DNA of 64,000 nt from Tomocerus qinae (GCA_020055645.1 CM034550.1:12537001-12601000); one strand, 5' to 3'. Positions 25,601-38,404 are shown, counted from the first letter of the stretch. The notes: generated from the sequence alone by a model not told the origin. Made by a program: numbers and translations.

Positions 25601-28600
25601 ATCTGGTTGACCCTGCCGGGTTGAGTTGGTTGAGTCGGGTTTAATTAAATTAAATTTTTAGTTTACTTAATTAAACGAAGTAATTATTTATTTAATGTTA
25701 TTGATCTCTAGGCCGAAACAGGATTTAGAACAGGAATGCTATGAGTTAATGCAAGCTGTTCATCCATTATTCGAATGCATGAAAGTTTCGGGACGAATGC
25801 CACTGACAACTTATATTGAAGACAAATGCCTGAAATTTTCGCTTTCCAAGAAATCATTAGAGTTTAAAGTCTTTTGTGCCACAACTCTTTTAATCGGAAT
25901 AATGGCTATACTTCTATTAGTTGGAATCATTGAGGTGTTCGCTTTGAAGAAACCGTACCTTTACTATGAGTAAGTAAATATAATATTATTTTTGTAAAAA
26001 ATAGCGAAAACTTTGGAAAAAAAATAAATAGAAAATGTGACTTATTAAAATTCATTTAAATCTGTAGAGAAATCCAGAAACTGGAAGTAGACAAATATTG
26101 GATGATAACAATGGTCACCCTTCTTCATATGGTCTACATTGTTGCTTGGAGTTTTGCAATTATTTTTGGCAAGGGTGTGTATCTAGCCGAATTTCTTACT
26201 CGATGGAATTTGGCTCTAATAACCACTAAGTATTCTACAGTATCTGAGAAAGTAAGGAAATACATCTTGGTGGAACTTGGACTGAACCTCGTTTACTCGT
26301 TACTAGTGATCATTTTCTTTATCGGGGATTGGGTACCTGCTGTAAGAGGTACAGGTGGGTTGATTGCAATGTCCATTTTCGACCCTTTCTTTTACCGTAT
26401 TCGGTTGCACAGAAATTTCTTATGTCTTCAAACATTTGGCATGCTTCTTCATCTGTACGTGGTTTTCTGTTCGAGGATCATCACAGTTCTAGTTCTCGTC
26501 TACTGCAGAATCCTTGAAAATTATACTACACGATGGAATCTGCGATTAGCATACAGACTACAAACATGTAACGAGACTATAATAATTATTTTAATTGTAG
26601 ACCGACCAATTTCCTAGTCTTTACAGGCAATGCACACAAATGTAATGACGTATTGTAAAAAATAATGATATTATAATATTATGTGAAAGTTATATAATAA
26701 TTCTTGATATGCATTAAAGGTGGAAAGCGAGTTGGTGACCGGGTTTTGCATTACTACAAAGCCATTCCGTGTATGAAGTTATTTGCAGAAAATTTAATAG
26801 TGTCCGGTTTTCTTCGACACACTGGAAAAGTATTTTGGGATGCTCTGCTGCCTTACTTCATTTTGAAATCAATGGAATTAGTCATTTGCATGTATCACTG
26901 TGCTTCTTTTTTCACGAACGGATTGATCCAATTTAATAAAACATACGTCGACAATGTGGACTCAGATTCTATCCCAGTTACTGTAAGTGTCCATATTTGG
27001 GTTTAGAAATTTTTGTTACAATGGGCTTATTAAATGATTAGTTCATTATTAATTATTTCAGTATACCGATTCTAGTGCGATGATCGTCGGTTCTGCATAC
27101 TTCTTTGTGTTTGTCAGCGTTTTTAGCTGTATTGTGACAACTGAGTTGATCCGTAATTGTGGATGGGCGGTATTGTGAAATATAATTCATTGCACATGAA
27201 ATGAACTGCCAGAAAATATAATGGGTTTACCTATAGCTATAATTTCATAATTTTCATAAGCTTAAAACGTAATTTTACCGCAGGTTGTTTGTGGCTATGG
27301 ATTTGTAAGAAAGTATGGGCTATCCTCTTGTAAAACCTCAACGGAAAGAAGATTTGTATGATCCAATTTACTTGAATCTGTTTTTATTTTCTAGTTTAGT
27401 TTTTTTAGTATACTTAAATTTTAAGTAAAAATTGTAATGAAAACTTTTTAAAGAAAGAGTTCCACTTAGTTTGGTGAAAGTACTTCTTAAAAAGAGAAAG
27501 TTGTTTTTTAGACATTTAATTATGACCTTGAAACCTTTTTCTTGAATTGTTTCCCTCTGCGTGCGGGATGTCAACGAGATTTTTATGACTTGATTTCTTC
27601 TCAAAGTTTAAAATCAACACCTTCTTTCAAATGTTTTTCCGACCTTTAATTAAGATAACATTCTTTAGCTATAATTTCTGGTAGGTACACTAATCAATGT
27701 ATTTTATTAATGGGAATTGTGTATATGTTTTTTTCTAAGATCTTGAGCTTACAGAATATGTTTGCTCCAAGAAATGATTTTTATGTCTCTCCTGGAATAG
27801 ATGGAAATTTTGTACTTCAGGTAAGCATTTAAATATGTACTTGAAAAATATGTCAACAAAGCGTATAGTTTTATTTTTGAAGTTATAATTCACAAAACTT
27901 AAACAATTTCTTCAAAAAGTGGCTTTATTATCGAATCATATACCGTACCTATGGAATAGAATAGTTGTTATATTAACATGGTACACCCAAAAGCTTTTAC
28001 CAAGCTCAAAATTTATTCCTGTGGCTAATTTTGTGAAATAAATGATTTTGTCTATGGTGTTCGGTGCTTGGCTGTGACCCATCTCAGATAGATTATGACA
28101 AGTAAAGTACAGGGCTAAAAAGTTGGGTTTGGAAGATAAATATTTAAACAAGTTTCTTTTAATTTTTACAGTTTTGGGCATTTGTATTTACATACTGGGT
28201 TTATCTGGTTCAGTTTTCTCCCGGTCGGTTGCAAACGAACATAGTTAATGTCTGCAATCCTGAAGGAGTTTGTGTTGAACTAAGGATAGCCAGGTAAATG
28301 TCACAACGCAAATATAGATTATATAATTTATATCATTCATTGGTAGTAATATAATTCAAATGACACAGGTCACTGATGCGATTACTATTCAATGCTTTCC
28401 AAAGATTGAATATGGCCTAATATTATAGAGTATTTATTAATGATTATGGAGTGGTAGGTTTATTGGATTTTAATTTCTCATAATTTTTTTGATTACTTTG
28501 TGATTGAACAGTTGGTCCCCCCCAACTACAATTCAAATCCTTAATGATCTTAAAATAAAGCCGAATACAACAACGCCAACTACAACGACTACAACGCCAA

Positions 28601-30897
28601 GTACAATGAATACATCATTACCAATTGTGGACCAACCACAACTTGTGCATGTACCCTGTCGTTCATCTGCTTTGTGGGCGTGGGACTACGATCCTGGGAA
28701 TTATCTAATATATAAAGTATACGAGGAATGTCGTCAGGCAGGGCAGTATGTTTTCCGTATACCTGTGCTTTTTGACAATAGAATGCGACCAATTCCTCCT
28801 TTCCAAAACTCTAAATACGAGAATGTTCCATGCTCAAGTAGTGCTAGTATTGATTATGGTCCTTACTCTTACATAAAACCAGAATCATATGTCAGAATCA
28901 GAAGTTGTGATGGAGAAGAGGTATCCATTGCATCCCTTCGCCAAATGAAACGAGATGATTGTGGAAATTTACCAAGTGAGTAAACTAATAATGTATTCCA
29001 AACAAAAACAATTTCAATGGTTTATTAATTTAAGAATCTAGATTTATTAATGGCTTCCTAGATTCCACCCGTACCCACGGAAGTATATATTCCTCCTTCC
29101 CCACTTTCCCCCTTACCATACCAAGATTATTTTTAATTTTTAAAAAGTATTTTAAATTTAGAATACTACATGAAAATGATTTAATTGGTCAGAGCTTGGC
29201 TTAGAGCCTGCACTGGAAGTGGATATTTTTGTCTCATATTGAATGAAAACTTTTCCATTGATCCCAAAGCTATATCAGCCATGAGTTGTAGTAGACTCGC
29301 AGGTGAATTTACTCTCACAACCCAAAAGTACTCAACATAGGTAGATTCACTATCGTCTTATCTGTGCGCATTTAGTAATAAAAACAAAGGATAAATGAAA
29401 CTTTCCCCCATCCCCATCAGGGTTAATTTATTGTATGTATAATGTATGTAGTGTTTATAGTTTGTTTAGAATTAGCACCGGACGCGTTAAAATTGCAGCG
29501 GTAACATCCCACCTATACTTTACTTTTTACTGTTTTTTCAGTAAAAACACCCGGTCTTACTTATACGCAAGAATACGGATTTGAACCTCCAACTCTCCAT
29601 TACCAAATCGTAACGACTAGTCTAAACGAACAATACATTGCCTGTTGCTACGAATATCATGGCCTTACTACTGTTTGGGATATAAGTGGAATAATACATC
29701 CACAAACTCTGCAATGTAACATACCAAGGGCGGAAGATATAGAAAAGAGATGCAAGATACATATCCCTGGCAGCATTGTGCATCGAAGGAAAACTCAAAT
29801 ATTCACTGAAAAGTATTCAAACTATTTATTCAACGAAAACTACAAAATTGTTGGTCAACCAAGAAAGATACTGGATGATTGTATCTGTAATCACTATCCC
29901 GCAACAAACGTTACAGCTGCAGTAGAGGCTAAAAGAGCTTGTGATAATTTGGACGATACATTTCATCAAAGAAATCCGGGAGTATCAAACGGAATAAAGG
30001 ATTCTATTGCTGAGTGTCAAAACACAAGTACAAAGTCAAACGGCCAACCTTTTTACTACCCCTTGTTATATAATGACTATGGAAAGTATGTCCTACCATT
30101 TAAAGATGATGGGGACTTTAATTGCTACCCATTCAGTGGCCATACTCATCCACGCTTAATTGACACTTCAGTAGGGTATTTAGAAGGTGTCACTTCTTAC
30201 GGCAAAGCACCTCATGACAATCTTTACAATTACGGCGGAGAGAAAATATCAGCCCATGGAAGAGGTAGATTAAATCCACATTTTTATTATTATCAATAAT
30301 GTGACTCTTCTATAATGTATGTAACATATATTTCAAATCTCGTAAACTAACCTTTGAAAATTATGACTCGCAGTTCCAATTGAGACAGACTATTGTGGCA
30401 ACCTTGAAATGAAAAATGCATCTACTTCTTTTAATGTGATATCGTCCGTTAACTTAGTTATGTTAAAGGAAGATGTAACTGGATACTCAGATAAGTTAAT
30501 GTGCTGCTTTGATTATAAGTCGTTTGCTGTTGACGGAAGTGATCGATACAGACCAAGATCATCGGATATGGTTGAACTTGCCGACAAATATTGCAATGTA
30601 CCAACTACGGCCAAGTTTGCAACCCAATGTGCTGCTAAATTAATGAGAAAATACAGGCCAGTGGAAGAAGCTTTTCTCGCTATATTTTCTAACTTTACAA
30701 GTTTCGGTGCAATAACTGATGATGAGAGAAAGGATTGGACAGAATGTATATGCATCACAAAGGGAGGGTATGGGAAAGTGGAAAATACAGAGTACAACAG
30801 GAATGAGAGAGGGGAGATGCGTCGTCGTTGCTCGCGTCTTATGAAAACGGCTGGACCACCCTTCTCATTTATGAAATGGAAACCTCCTGTCGATTAA
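22628..30897 (+). CDS. gene B: paralogue of A, large 7-TM protein with Cys-rich ectodomain
   Basis: Seventeen exons: 22628-23606, 23771-23962, 24052-24285, 24397-24534, 24597-24806, 24920-25090, 25202-25403, 25712-25969, 26068-26567, 26720-26982, 27062-27169, 27284-27355, 27740-27820, 28172-28293, 28512-28975, 29542-30264, 30374-30897. They total 5241 nt (about 1746 aa), and every junction keeps phase. This copy looks least damaged and is the best reference for the family. The tail ends in an acidic motif REDEWLGYTGSESFED just before membrane segment 1. Hydrophobic segments: one in exon 8, three in exon 9, one each in exons 10, 11 and 14. The Thr/Pro stalk is short (about 25 residues). The ectodomain has modules ending RDDCGNLPS, then YIACCYEYHGL...CNIP...DDCICNH, then LMCCFDYKS...YCNVP...ECICITK. 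Function unknown. Confidence 0.8.
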
Positions 30898-31180
30898 CAT
30901 TAAGATGTCGATTTCTCTGTCTTTTCTTTTACCAGCCACCCGTTATCAGAGGAAACCGACTGATATAACTAAGGTGCCATTAGTTGACGATCCCATTCTC
31001 GTTAGTAGCTGAATACAATGAATTTAGAAATGAAGTTTACGAATCATCTGCACAAATTTTCATAAAAGTATCCTAGTATTAATATGCCCAAACTTATAGG
31101 CTTCAAGTAAGTACACTGAGATGATATGGTTTTAATATGTTATATATATGTTTGTATTATTTGGCTTATTTAATCAGCTT

Positions 31181-31186
31181 AATAAA
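31181..31186 (+). terminator. polyadenylation signal of gene B
   Basis: AATAAA in the conserved block TTTAATCAGCTTAATAAAACTAG, about 285 bp after the stop. Confidence 0.6.
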
Positions 31187-31864
31187 ACTAGCTAACGATT
31201 AATGTCTTTACCTTGTTACTGCGTAAATCTGTTCAATTGAAATAATCTTGGTATACTTCCGAAAGTACTAATACTATTTAATTTTTTTATCATTTCGCTG
31301 ATTAAATCTCGTTTTGTCGCTGCATATTTTTTACCTGACATTCTGTTAGACCAAGATGGTATTTCAATAACATGCATTTCAAATCACATCCCTAAGCTGA
31401 ACTTTTCCAGAAATTCTGTTTTGTGTATTGTGTCCCTATATATTACCCCATCACCTTTTCTTTGACCTGCATGCATTTTCGATTCATGTCCAGTGTGCGA
31501 AACAACATCCACTACCCCCTCTACAAATATGAGAGTTTTCGTTCACACTGTACAGTTCCCATTCAAACTCGTAGACAAAAGAAATTTTCCGAGTGGAGGA
31601 AGGCTGACATTATAGGTGATAGTGGCCAGTGGTAGAAACTGGCACGAACGGAATAGGCCGACAGAAACAGTCCAAAATGGAAGATAATGTCCACACACTT
31701 CCAATTTCAGCATTTGTGTCGTTCTTTTGACATCAAGGCGTGTCAAAGGGCAAGGTCGACTGGCTCGACACTCAACACTCAACAGGGCAAGGTCGACACT
31801 CAACGCCCCCTATAATAATACCAAGGGCTGTCTCCGCTATATATGATATAAATTATAAAAGTCC
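31187..31864. other. 3' flank of gene B
   Basis: AT-rich up to about 31480, then ordinary sequence with short direct repeats around GGGCAAGGTCGACT (31740-31805). No gene supported. Confidence 0.4.
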
Positions 31865-33258
31865 GATTCCGGAGAAATTGGGAAAAATTCCGGAGAAATT
31901 GGGAAAAATTCCGGAGAAATTCGGAAAAATTCCGGAGAAATTCGGAAAAGTTCCGGAGAAATTGGGAAAAATTCCGGAGAAATTGGGAAAATTTCTGGAG
32001 AAATTCGGAAAAATTCCGGAGAAATTGGGAAAAATTCCGGAAAAATTCCGGAGAAATTCGGAAAAATTCCGGAGAAATTGGGAAAATTTCCGGAGAAATT
32101 CGGAAAATTTCCGGAGAAATTGGGAAAAATTCCGGAGAAATTCGGAAAATTTCCGGAGAAATTCGGAAAATTTCCGGAGAAATTGGGAAAAATTCCGGAG
32201 AAATTCGGAAAAATTCCGGAGAAATTCGGAAAATTTCCGGAGAAATTGGGAAAAATTCCGGAGAAATTCGGAAAATTTCCGGAGAAATTGGGAAAAATTC
32301 CGGGGAAATTGGGAAAATTTACGGAGAAATTGGGAAGAATTCCGGAGAAATTCGGAAAATTTCCGGAGAAATTGGGAAAAATTCCGGAGAAATTGGGAAA
32401 AATTCCGGAGAAATTCGGAAAAATTCCGGAGAAATTCGGTAAATTTCCGGAGAAATTGGGAAAAATTCCGGAGAAATTGGGAAAAATTTCGGAGAAATTG
32501 GGAAAATTTCCGGAGAAATTGGGAAAAATTCCGGAGAAATTCGGAAAATTTCCGGAGAAATTGGGAAAAATTCCGGAGAAATTCGGAAAAATTCCGGAGA
32601 AATTGGGAAAATTTCCGGAGAAATTGGGAAAAACTTCGGAGAAATTCGGAAAAATTCCGGAGAAATTCGGAAAATTTCCGGAGAAATTGGAAAAAATTCC
32701 GGAGAAATTCGGAAAATTTCCGGAGAAATTGGGAAAAATTCCGGGGAAATTGGGAAAATTTACGGAGAAATTGGGAAAATTTCCGGAGAAATTGGGAAAA
32801 ATTCCGGAGAAATTCGGAAAATTTCCGGAGAAATTGGGAAAAATTCCGGAGAAAAAATTCCGGAGAAATTGGGAAAAATTCTGGAGAAATTGGGAAAAAT
32901 TCCGGAGAAATTGGGAAAAATTCCGGAAAAATTGGGAAAAATTCCGGAGAAATTCGGAAAATTTCCGGAGAAATTGGGAAAAATTCCGGGGAAATTGGGA
33001 AAATTTACGGAGAAATTGGGAAAATTTCCGGAGAAATTGGGAAAATTTCCGGAGAAATTGGCAAAAATTCCGGAGAAATTCGGAAAATTTCCGGAGAAAT
33101 TGGGAAAAATTCCGGAGAAATTGGGAAAAATTCCGGAGAAATTGGGAAAAATTCCGGAGAAATTCGGAAAATTTCCGGAGAAATTGGGAAAAATTCCGGA
33201 GAAATTGGGAAAAATTCCGGAAAAATTGGGAAAAATTCCGGAGAAATTCGGAAAAATT
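31865..33258. repeat. 1.4-kb minisatellite, 21-bp unit
   Basis: About 66 tandem units of the form CCGGAGAAATTGGGAAAAATT, with common variants (CGGAAAA for GGGAAAA; GGGGAAATT; TTACGG). The unit is a multiple of three and lacks stop codons in all three forward frames and one reverse frame. This explains the long spurious open frames (up to 509 codons, heptads such as PEKLGKI, FRRNWEK and SGEIGKN). No start context, splice context or non-repeat protein is attached, so it is not called coding. Variants recur in blocks, which suggests higher-order duplication. Confidence 0.92.
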
Positions 33259-33640
33259 TTCAGTGTTAACCGTATGATTATTCATAAAATATTTTTCAGT
33301 TAATTCTATCACAATGGCACCACCGTATCCGAAACTTTAGGGACAAGCTCTTTAATAATTCCTCGCCTTCGTATATTTTACAAGCTAGTATAAATTCGAT
33401 AAGCACATCAATGCACTTATCTAATAGATTCTGCATCTTTAAATTCTTTGTACAGATCCTGTCACCCCGTGGTGACTATTTTCAAATCGAGGGGGACATA
33501 AAAATCGCTTCTCATTGGTGGATGAGATTTTTTATTGACCAATCAGAACGCAGCATTTCATTTCAAAATTTTATATGATTTTCATAAAGCATTCCCAAGG
33601 GAAATATTTATTGCAACATTTGACTTCTGGGATATTGTAC

Positions 33641-34323
33641 TGGAGAGGGCTAATAAGGCTGTGCTATGAGTCATTTATGGTTTCCTTACTTTACCATGCT
33701 CCTAGGAATGATGTGGTGAACGTGCAAGCCGCAACTTGGTGTGTAGACACTTTTATTTATGTACATATAAATAATTACACTTACACACATATTCTAGGTA
33801 TAACTACTAACAATAAAACAGGTAAGTAAGGGTTCAGGTGAGTACACAGGTAACTTAATTAGGGCACTAATTAAGTCTGGAGAACAGCACCGAAAATTGC
33901 GTGCTTCTCCGTCAGGATTCGGAAGTGTACTACTTGCTAGCCTTTAAATTTGGGTGCTAGGCAAGTAGAGTTGTGTCACATGACACATGCATTAATACAT
34001 AGGTAGGTATGGGCAATACAACTACATGCTATGCTATTCTAAATACAAGTAGGTAGGTAGGTTTAGACTACACACTAGACACTATTGTACAATACATTTC
34101 ATTTCATACATTGCATATTTCATCTTATACTAGGGAAGCCCGCACTAAGGGGTTTACACAATTAGCCTAGTACGTCCATGCTACCATCCATGCATACGGT
34201 CTACACTTGAAGAGGAGGTTTCGAGCTAACGCCAAAGCGACCGTCCGTTCCATCGCTTCCATGGTGCTCATGGAAGGAGGTGGCAGGAGGCCTTTGGGAG
34301 TAACTCTGACTCTCTTAAGGTAC

Positions 34324-34378
<55 letters not shown>

Positions 34379-34429
34379 ACTGTCCCTCTCTAGTCCTTAT
34401 ACTAGAGGAGAGTCTATGAGGCGTCTCCA
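33641..34429 (-). repeat. LTR of the non-autonomous element (left)
   Basis: 789 bp, near identical to 37616-38404. The 84-codon frame inside it is a feature of the LTR, not a gene. Confidence 0.9.
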
Positions 34430-34440
34430 TTCTCCCCACG
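34430..34440 (-). other. polypurine tract of the non-autonomous LTR element
   Basis: The minus strand reads CGTGGGGAGAA directly before the 3' LTR. Confidence 0.55.
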
Positions 34441-34545
34441 TTGAAATGTACTATTTCAAACTAGATAGATACAACACAATACAAATACATTCAATTTATG
34501 ATATCTAGTCTAGGGGGATACATACTTACATAATATTGCATAATA

Positions 34546-35058
34546 TTACATACACATACAGACACATGGAGAAACATACATAAACACATTATGCTTGACA
34601 CTTGTAGCACTATTGCACTTGTAGCGTGTTTTCCACATGCGTAGAATCTTCGTTCTGAAGAGTTGCAGGTTTCCAAAGTTGCATTGAGGAGCAGGATGCG
34701 TGAATATGGCTGTCCAGTCCTCCATCATAAGTGGTGCGGCTGAGGCACCAATACACAATTCATGTCCATTGCACTGTAAAATAGACTTACGTGCAACTGG
34801 TGTAGTAGCGAGAGTCCCGTAGTTCCACTGTGGAGACGTTGAGAGCTTCTGCTGTACCTGTAGTTCCAATGCAGTTGACGTAGCTGTGTAGTGCAGGAGT
34901 AGTGATGCGACGATCGGCGAGTGCGATGTCCATCCATTCCGTTCGTCCCGCGAAGAGATGCGGGTGAGCGCTGAAGAGCGTTGAGTGTCTGTGCAGCTAG
35001 GCTGTGTGTGCACAGACGTAGTAGGCCGGTCCGGCCGTAGTAACGAGGAGCAGCTCAC
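34546..35058 (-). CDS. possible second frame of the non-autonomous LTR element
   Basis: A 170-codon frame downstream of the 697-codon frame, in another phase. Composition is Ser/Thr/His-rich like the larger frame, but no domain is recognisable. It may be chance or an old extension lost by frameshift. Confidence 0.25.
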   Translation of the reverse strand: MSCSSLLRPDRPTTSVHTQPSCTDTQRSSALTRISSRDERNGWTSHSPIVASLLLHYTATSTALELQVQQKLSTSPQWNYGTLATTPVARKSILQCNGHELCIGASAAPLMMEDWTAIFTHPAPQCNFGNLQLFRTKILRMWKTRYKCNSATSVKHNVFMYVSPCVCMCM

Positions 35059-35178
35059 TTGCGACGTGAAGTCCGTAGTGATGCTCTCGTTCGATTCATC
35101 AATCCATGAAGCTGCTGCATGTACATTCAGTTGTTGCAGTTGGATGGGGATGGCGAGCGGAGAAAGTGGCGTAGGCAG

Positions 35179-37272
35179 TCAGACAGTTCCCGTAGAGTCC
35201 ATCCATCCGTAGCTTTGTCGTAGAGGGTTTGCGTAGGCTGCGTGCATGCAGCGCAACAGTGCTTGACAAGTTGTAGCACAAAAGTTCAGTTCATTCAATA
35301 TGCTATGCACGGACGGTGCATAGCATTTCACTTGCACGCGCACTGTGACTGTAGAGTCACTAAACAAAGTGGCGTGAGTGGATTCCATCATAGGGATGGG
35401 CTCATGTAGCTTGTGCGAAGCTACGTACCGTAAAGGTGTAGGGTTCACCAATTCAACTTCGTAGAGAAGTCCGTAAGCACTTTCTTCGTAGCAGGGAAGC
35501 AGAAGTTTGTCCGTGGGATTCATTCCATGCGAGTTGAGTGCGTACGTAGTAGCACTACCACTGTACACAAGTTGCCGTTCTGGCGTAAGTCGTCGAATGT
35601 CTTGCTTGCAGACCATTGCAAGCAGATTTCGTGCACTTAAATTCGGTGCGAGTGACTTGTACCTAAGTCGAGTAGCACTTTCTATATCTTCCACGTAGCT
35701 GCATATCTGTCGCGTAGCGAGTGAAAGGAGATGCGTAAATTGATTCGTGCAAGGATTTGCTTGCAGAGGCCCGACGAGATACTTCCTTGCGGCTGAAGGA
35801 TTTCTGTCGGGTGGCTTCTTTTCCTTGTCCAGGACTAGTTGCTGGACGGGTGCAGAGTTTGGTGCTGTAGGAGCACCAAGAGTTGAGATGAAACTCGTGT
35901 AGGCGTATGGAGGACGCACTAACGAGGTTTCATTCACACTTTGTTTATTAACAATGCAGTGGTACGCTTGTACCTTGTGTGCGTTGTTGTCTACATGGGC
36001 ACATGTAGGACGTAGTAACGAGGTTCGCTGTTCGTGTATTGTAATGCTCATACAGAGGGGCATGTACACTTTGTACGAGGCGATGCTGGCTGCAGTAGCC
36101 GAGTAGTCGAACGCACATTCACTTAGTTGCACTGTAGAGTGCACAGAGTTGTCTTGTGGCAGAAGACAAATCCAATCAATTTCACTGTAGTGCACGGCAC
36201 GGTGCACAGAACAGTCTTGCATATGAAGACTGATACAATCACTTTTATCAATGGGCGAGATCCTAGACGTAGAATCTGCCGAAGCGTCTGACACTGTGCG
36301 TGGCTGCACGGAGGGCGTAGACGGCTTGAGTGCTGCGAGCTGCAGCGAGTCGGACAAAGGTTCATTTGTCGAAGCGTGCGTCGGCACGGACATATGCTGA
36401 TGAGAAATGAGTGTAAGACATTTACTCACCAAAAGTTCATTTCCAAATTGAAGCGTAGATTCCAGCTTCTGCTTACTTGGATGTGGAGAGTTGTCTTGCG
36501 GCTGAAGACGAACAATTACACTTTCACTTGGCATGACTCTGGACACAGAGTATGCCGGTGCGTCTGAAGCTACGCGTCGTACACTGACGGTAGTAAACGA
36601 CTTAAACTCAGATAGATGTGGAGACTCGTGCAGAGTTCCACTTAACAGTTCGTGCTTCGGCACGGGTGCATGTAGAATGCTAGAGGCTGTGAGGGTTTTA
36701 CTCACCAAAAGGGATGTTCCATCGGATATTTCTGCGGATTGTCTTGACTCCTTCGAATGTTCCGACTGGATGTTCCTAGGCTTTTCTTTCGTGTTCACTC
36801 TTGTGGACGCACTGTGGGATGTTTCTATGGACGTTCCGTCTGGAGACTCCGGTGAATGTTCCGCTTGGCTGCTCCTAAGAGATGATGAGTGAGTGGATGC
36901 TCCGATGGATGACCCGAGTGGATGTTGCGTAGGATGTTCGCGTTCGCTGGCGATGTTCCCGTACATGTTCCGTGTGGATTCTCCTTCCATGGACGTTCCT
37001 TTACTTTGTTCAATAGCGATAGCTAGCTTGTCTAGTCTATCATGTAGGACGGTGTAGTGAGGTTCTTCTGCCTCATACTCTTCGTCCGTTGTAGCGAGGT
37101 TGCTACTCAGCTGCAGTAGGCTACTGCATGTGTCCCGCAGGACGTCTACTTCTTCCAATAGGTGGCGCTGGTCGGTTGACAGGCCATGCGTAGCTCCGTA
37201 CGCAATAAAAAGATTCTCTATCCTAGCAATGCTTGTGTGAAGCGTAAGCCTATCCTGTCTAACGGCATCCAT
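35179..37272 (-). CDS. 697-aa protein of the non-autonomous LTR element, gag-like N-terminus
   Basis: The frame starts 343 bp inside the 5' LTR on the minus strand (MDAVRQDRLTLHTSIARIEN). The first 110 residues are helical and acidic (LLEEVDVLRDTC, YTVLHDRLDKLAIAI), a layout like the N-terminal helical part of BEL/Pao gag proteins. Residues about 110-460 are Ser/Thr/His-rich and low in structure, with imperfect internal repeats. The last 230 residues (KKPPDRNPSAARKYLVGPL onward) look folded but match nothing I know. No Cys/His knuckle is present. A role in packaging the element RNA is inferred from position only. Confidence 0.65.
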   Translation of the reverse strand: MDAVRQDRLTLHTSIARIENLFIAYGATHGLSTDQRHLLEEVDVLRDTCSSLLQLSSNLATTDEEYEAEEPHYTVLHDRLDKLAIAIEQSKGTSMEGESTRNMYGNIASEREHPTQHPLGSSIGASTHSSSLRSSQAEHSPESPDGTSIETSHSASTRVNTKEKPRNIQSEHSKESRQSAEISDGTSLLVSKTLTASSILHAPVPKHELLSGTLHESPHLSEFKSFTTVSVRRVASDAPAYSVSRVMPSESVIVRLQPQDNSPHPSKQKLESTLQFGNELLVSKCLTLISHQHMSVPTHASTNEPLSDSLQLAALKPSTPSVQPRTVSDASADSTSRISPIDKSDCISLHMQDCSVHRAVHYSEIDWICLLPQDNSVHSTVQLSECAFDYSATAASIASYKVYMPLCMSITIHEQRTSLLRPTCAHVDNNAHKVQAYHCIVNKQSVNETSLVRPPYAYTSFISTLGAPTAPNSAPVQQLVLDKEKKPPDRNPSAARKYLVGPLQANPCTNQFTHLLSLATRQICSYVEDIESATRLRYKSLAPNLSARNLLAMVCKQDIRRLTPERQLVYSGSATTYALNSHGMNPTDKLLLPCYEESAYGLLYEVELVNPTPLRYVASHKLHEPIPMMESTHATLFSDSTVTVRVQVKCYAPSVHSILNELNFCATTCQALLRCMHAAYANPLRQSYGWMDSTGTV

Positions 37273-37595
37273 TGCTTGCTACTGAGTGATGGAGGGAGAC
37301 AAGGATATCTTTTACTTACTGGGGTGATGTGCGATGAGACGTGGTGTCTTCTGCAGGGATCCAATCTTCATGTCTTGCAAGTCGACTCCAGGAGTGACTT
37401 GAGACGCGGAGTGATGAGACTGAAGCGTCGGCTTCAGTTCAAGCACAAAGAAACAATTCAAAATGGACGTTCAGTCCACTTACTTCTGTCGATGATGATC
37501 GATGAAGCGATGACGTCATAGGCACAGTATCAGTTTCCCGTTGTGGAGTTCATGGCAGCACTAATTAACTGATGAATTAATGGTGATTACCGTTA

Positions 37596-37613
37596 TCCGA
37601 GCGCGAAGGACCA
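37596..37613 (-). other. primer-binding-site candidate of the non-autonomous LTR element
   Basis: The minus strand reads TGGTCCTTCGCGCTCGGA two bases after the 5' LTR. It resembles the start of the Pao candidate (TGGTCTTCG). Confidence 0.5.
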
Positions 37614-37615
37614 AA

Positions 37616-38298
37616 TGGAGAGGGCTAATAAGGCTGTGCTATGAGTCATTTTTGGTTTCCTTACTTTACCATGCTCCTAGGAATGATGTGGTGAACGTGC
37701 AAGCCGCAACTTGGTGTGTAGACACTTTTATTTATGTACATATAAATAATTACACTTACACACATATTCTAGGTATAACTACTAACAATAAAACAGGTAA
37801 GTAAGGGTTCAGGTGAGTACACAGGTAACTTAATTAGGGCACTAATTAAGTCTGGAGAACAGCACCGAAAATTGCGTGCTTCTCCGTCAGGATTCGGAAG
37901 TGTACTACTTGCTAGCCTTTAAATTTGGGTGCTAGGCAAGTAGAGTTGTGTCACATGACACATGCATTAATACATAGGTAGGTATGGGCAATACAACTAC
38001 ATGCTATGCTATTCTAAATACAAGTAGGTAGGTAGGTTTAGACTACACACTAGACACTATTGTACAATACATTTCATTTCATACATTGCATATTTCATCT
38101 TATACTAGGGAAGCCCGCACTAAGGGGTTTACACAATTAGCCTAGTACGTCCATGCTACCATCCATGCATACGGTCTACACTTGAAGAGGAGGTTTCGAG
38201 CTAACGCCAAAGCGACCGTCCGTTCCATCGCTTCCATGGTGCTCATGGAAGGAGGTGGCAGGAGGCCTTTGGGAGTAACTCTGACTCTCTTAAGGTAC

Positions 38299-38353
<55 letters not shown>

Positions 38354-38404
38354 ACTGTCCCTCTCTAGTCCTTATACTAGAGGAGAGTCTATGAGGCGTC
38401 TCCA
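37616..38404 (-). repeat. LTR of the non-autonomous element (right)
   Basis: 789 bp, followed by the TGTAC duplication. In element sense this is the 5' LTR. Confidence 0.9.

Larger units (their letters stand above)
33641..38404 (-). mobile_element. non-autonomous LTR retrotransposon (BEL/Pao-like gag only)
   Basis: Two 789-bp LTRs (33641-34429 and 37616-38404, TGGAGA...TCTCCA ends) enclose 3186 bp and are flanked by TGTAC (33636-33640, 38405-38409). I saw one LTR difference (A at 33677, T at 37652), so the copy is young. On the minus strand a primer-binding candidate follows the right LTR and a purine tract precedes the left LTR. The interior has a 697-codon frame but no protease, reverse transcriptase, RNase H or integrase motif. 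It must use enzymes from another element. Confidence 0.9.

Noticed and set aside
31740..33312. Open frames of 509, 491 and 399 codons on both strands
   Set aside because: They are produced by the 21-bp minisatellite, which has no stop in several frames; overlapping frames on both strands cannot all be real and none has splice or start context.
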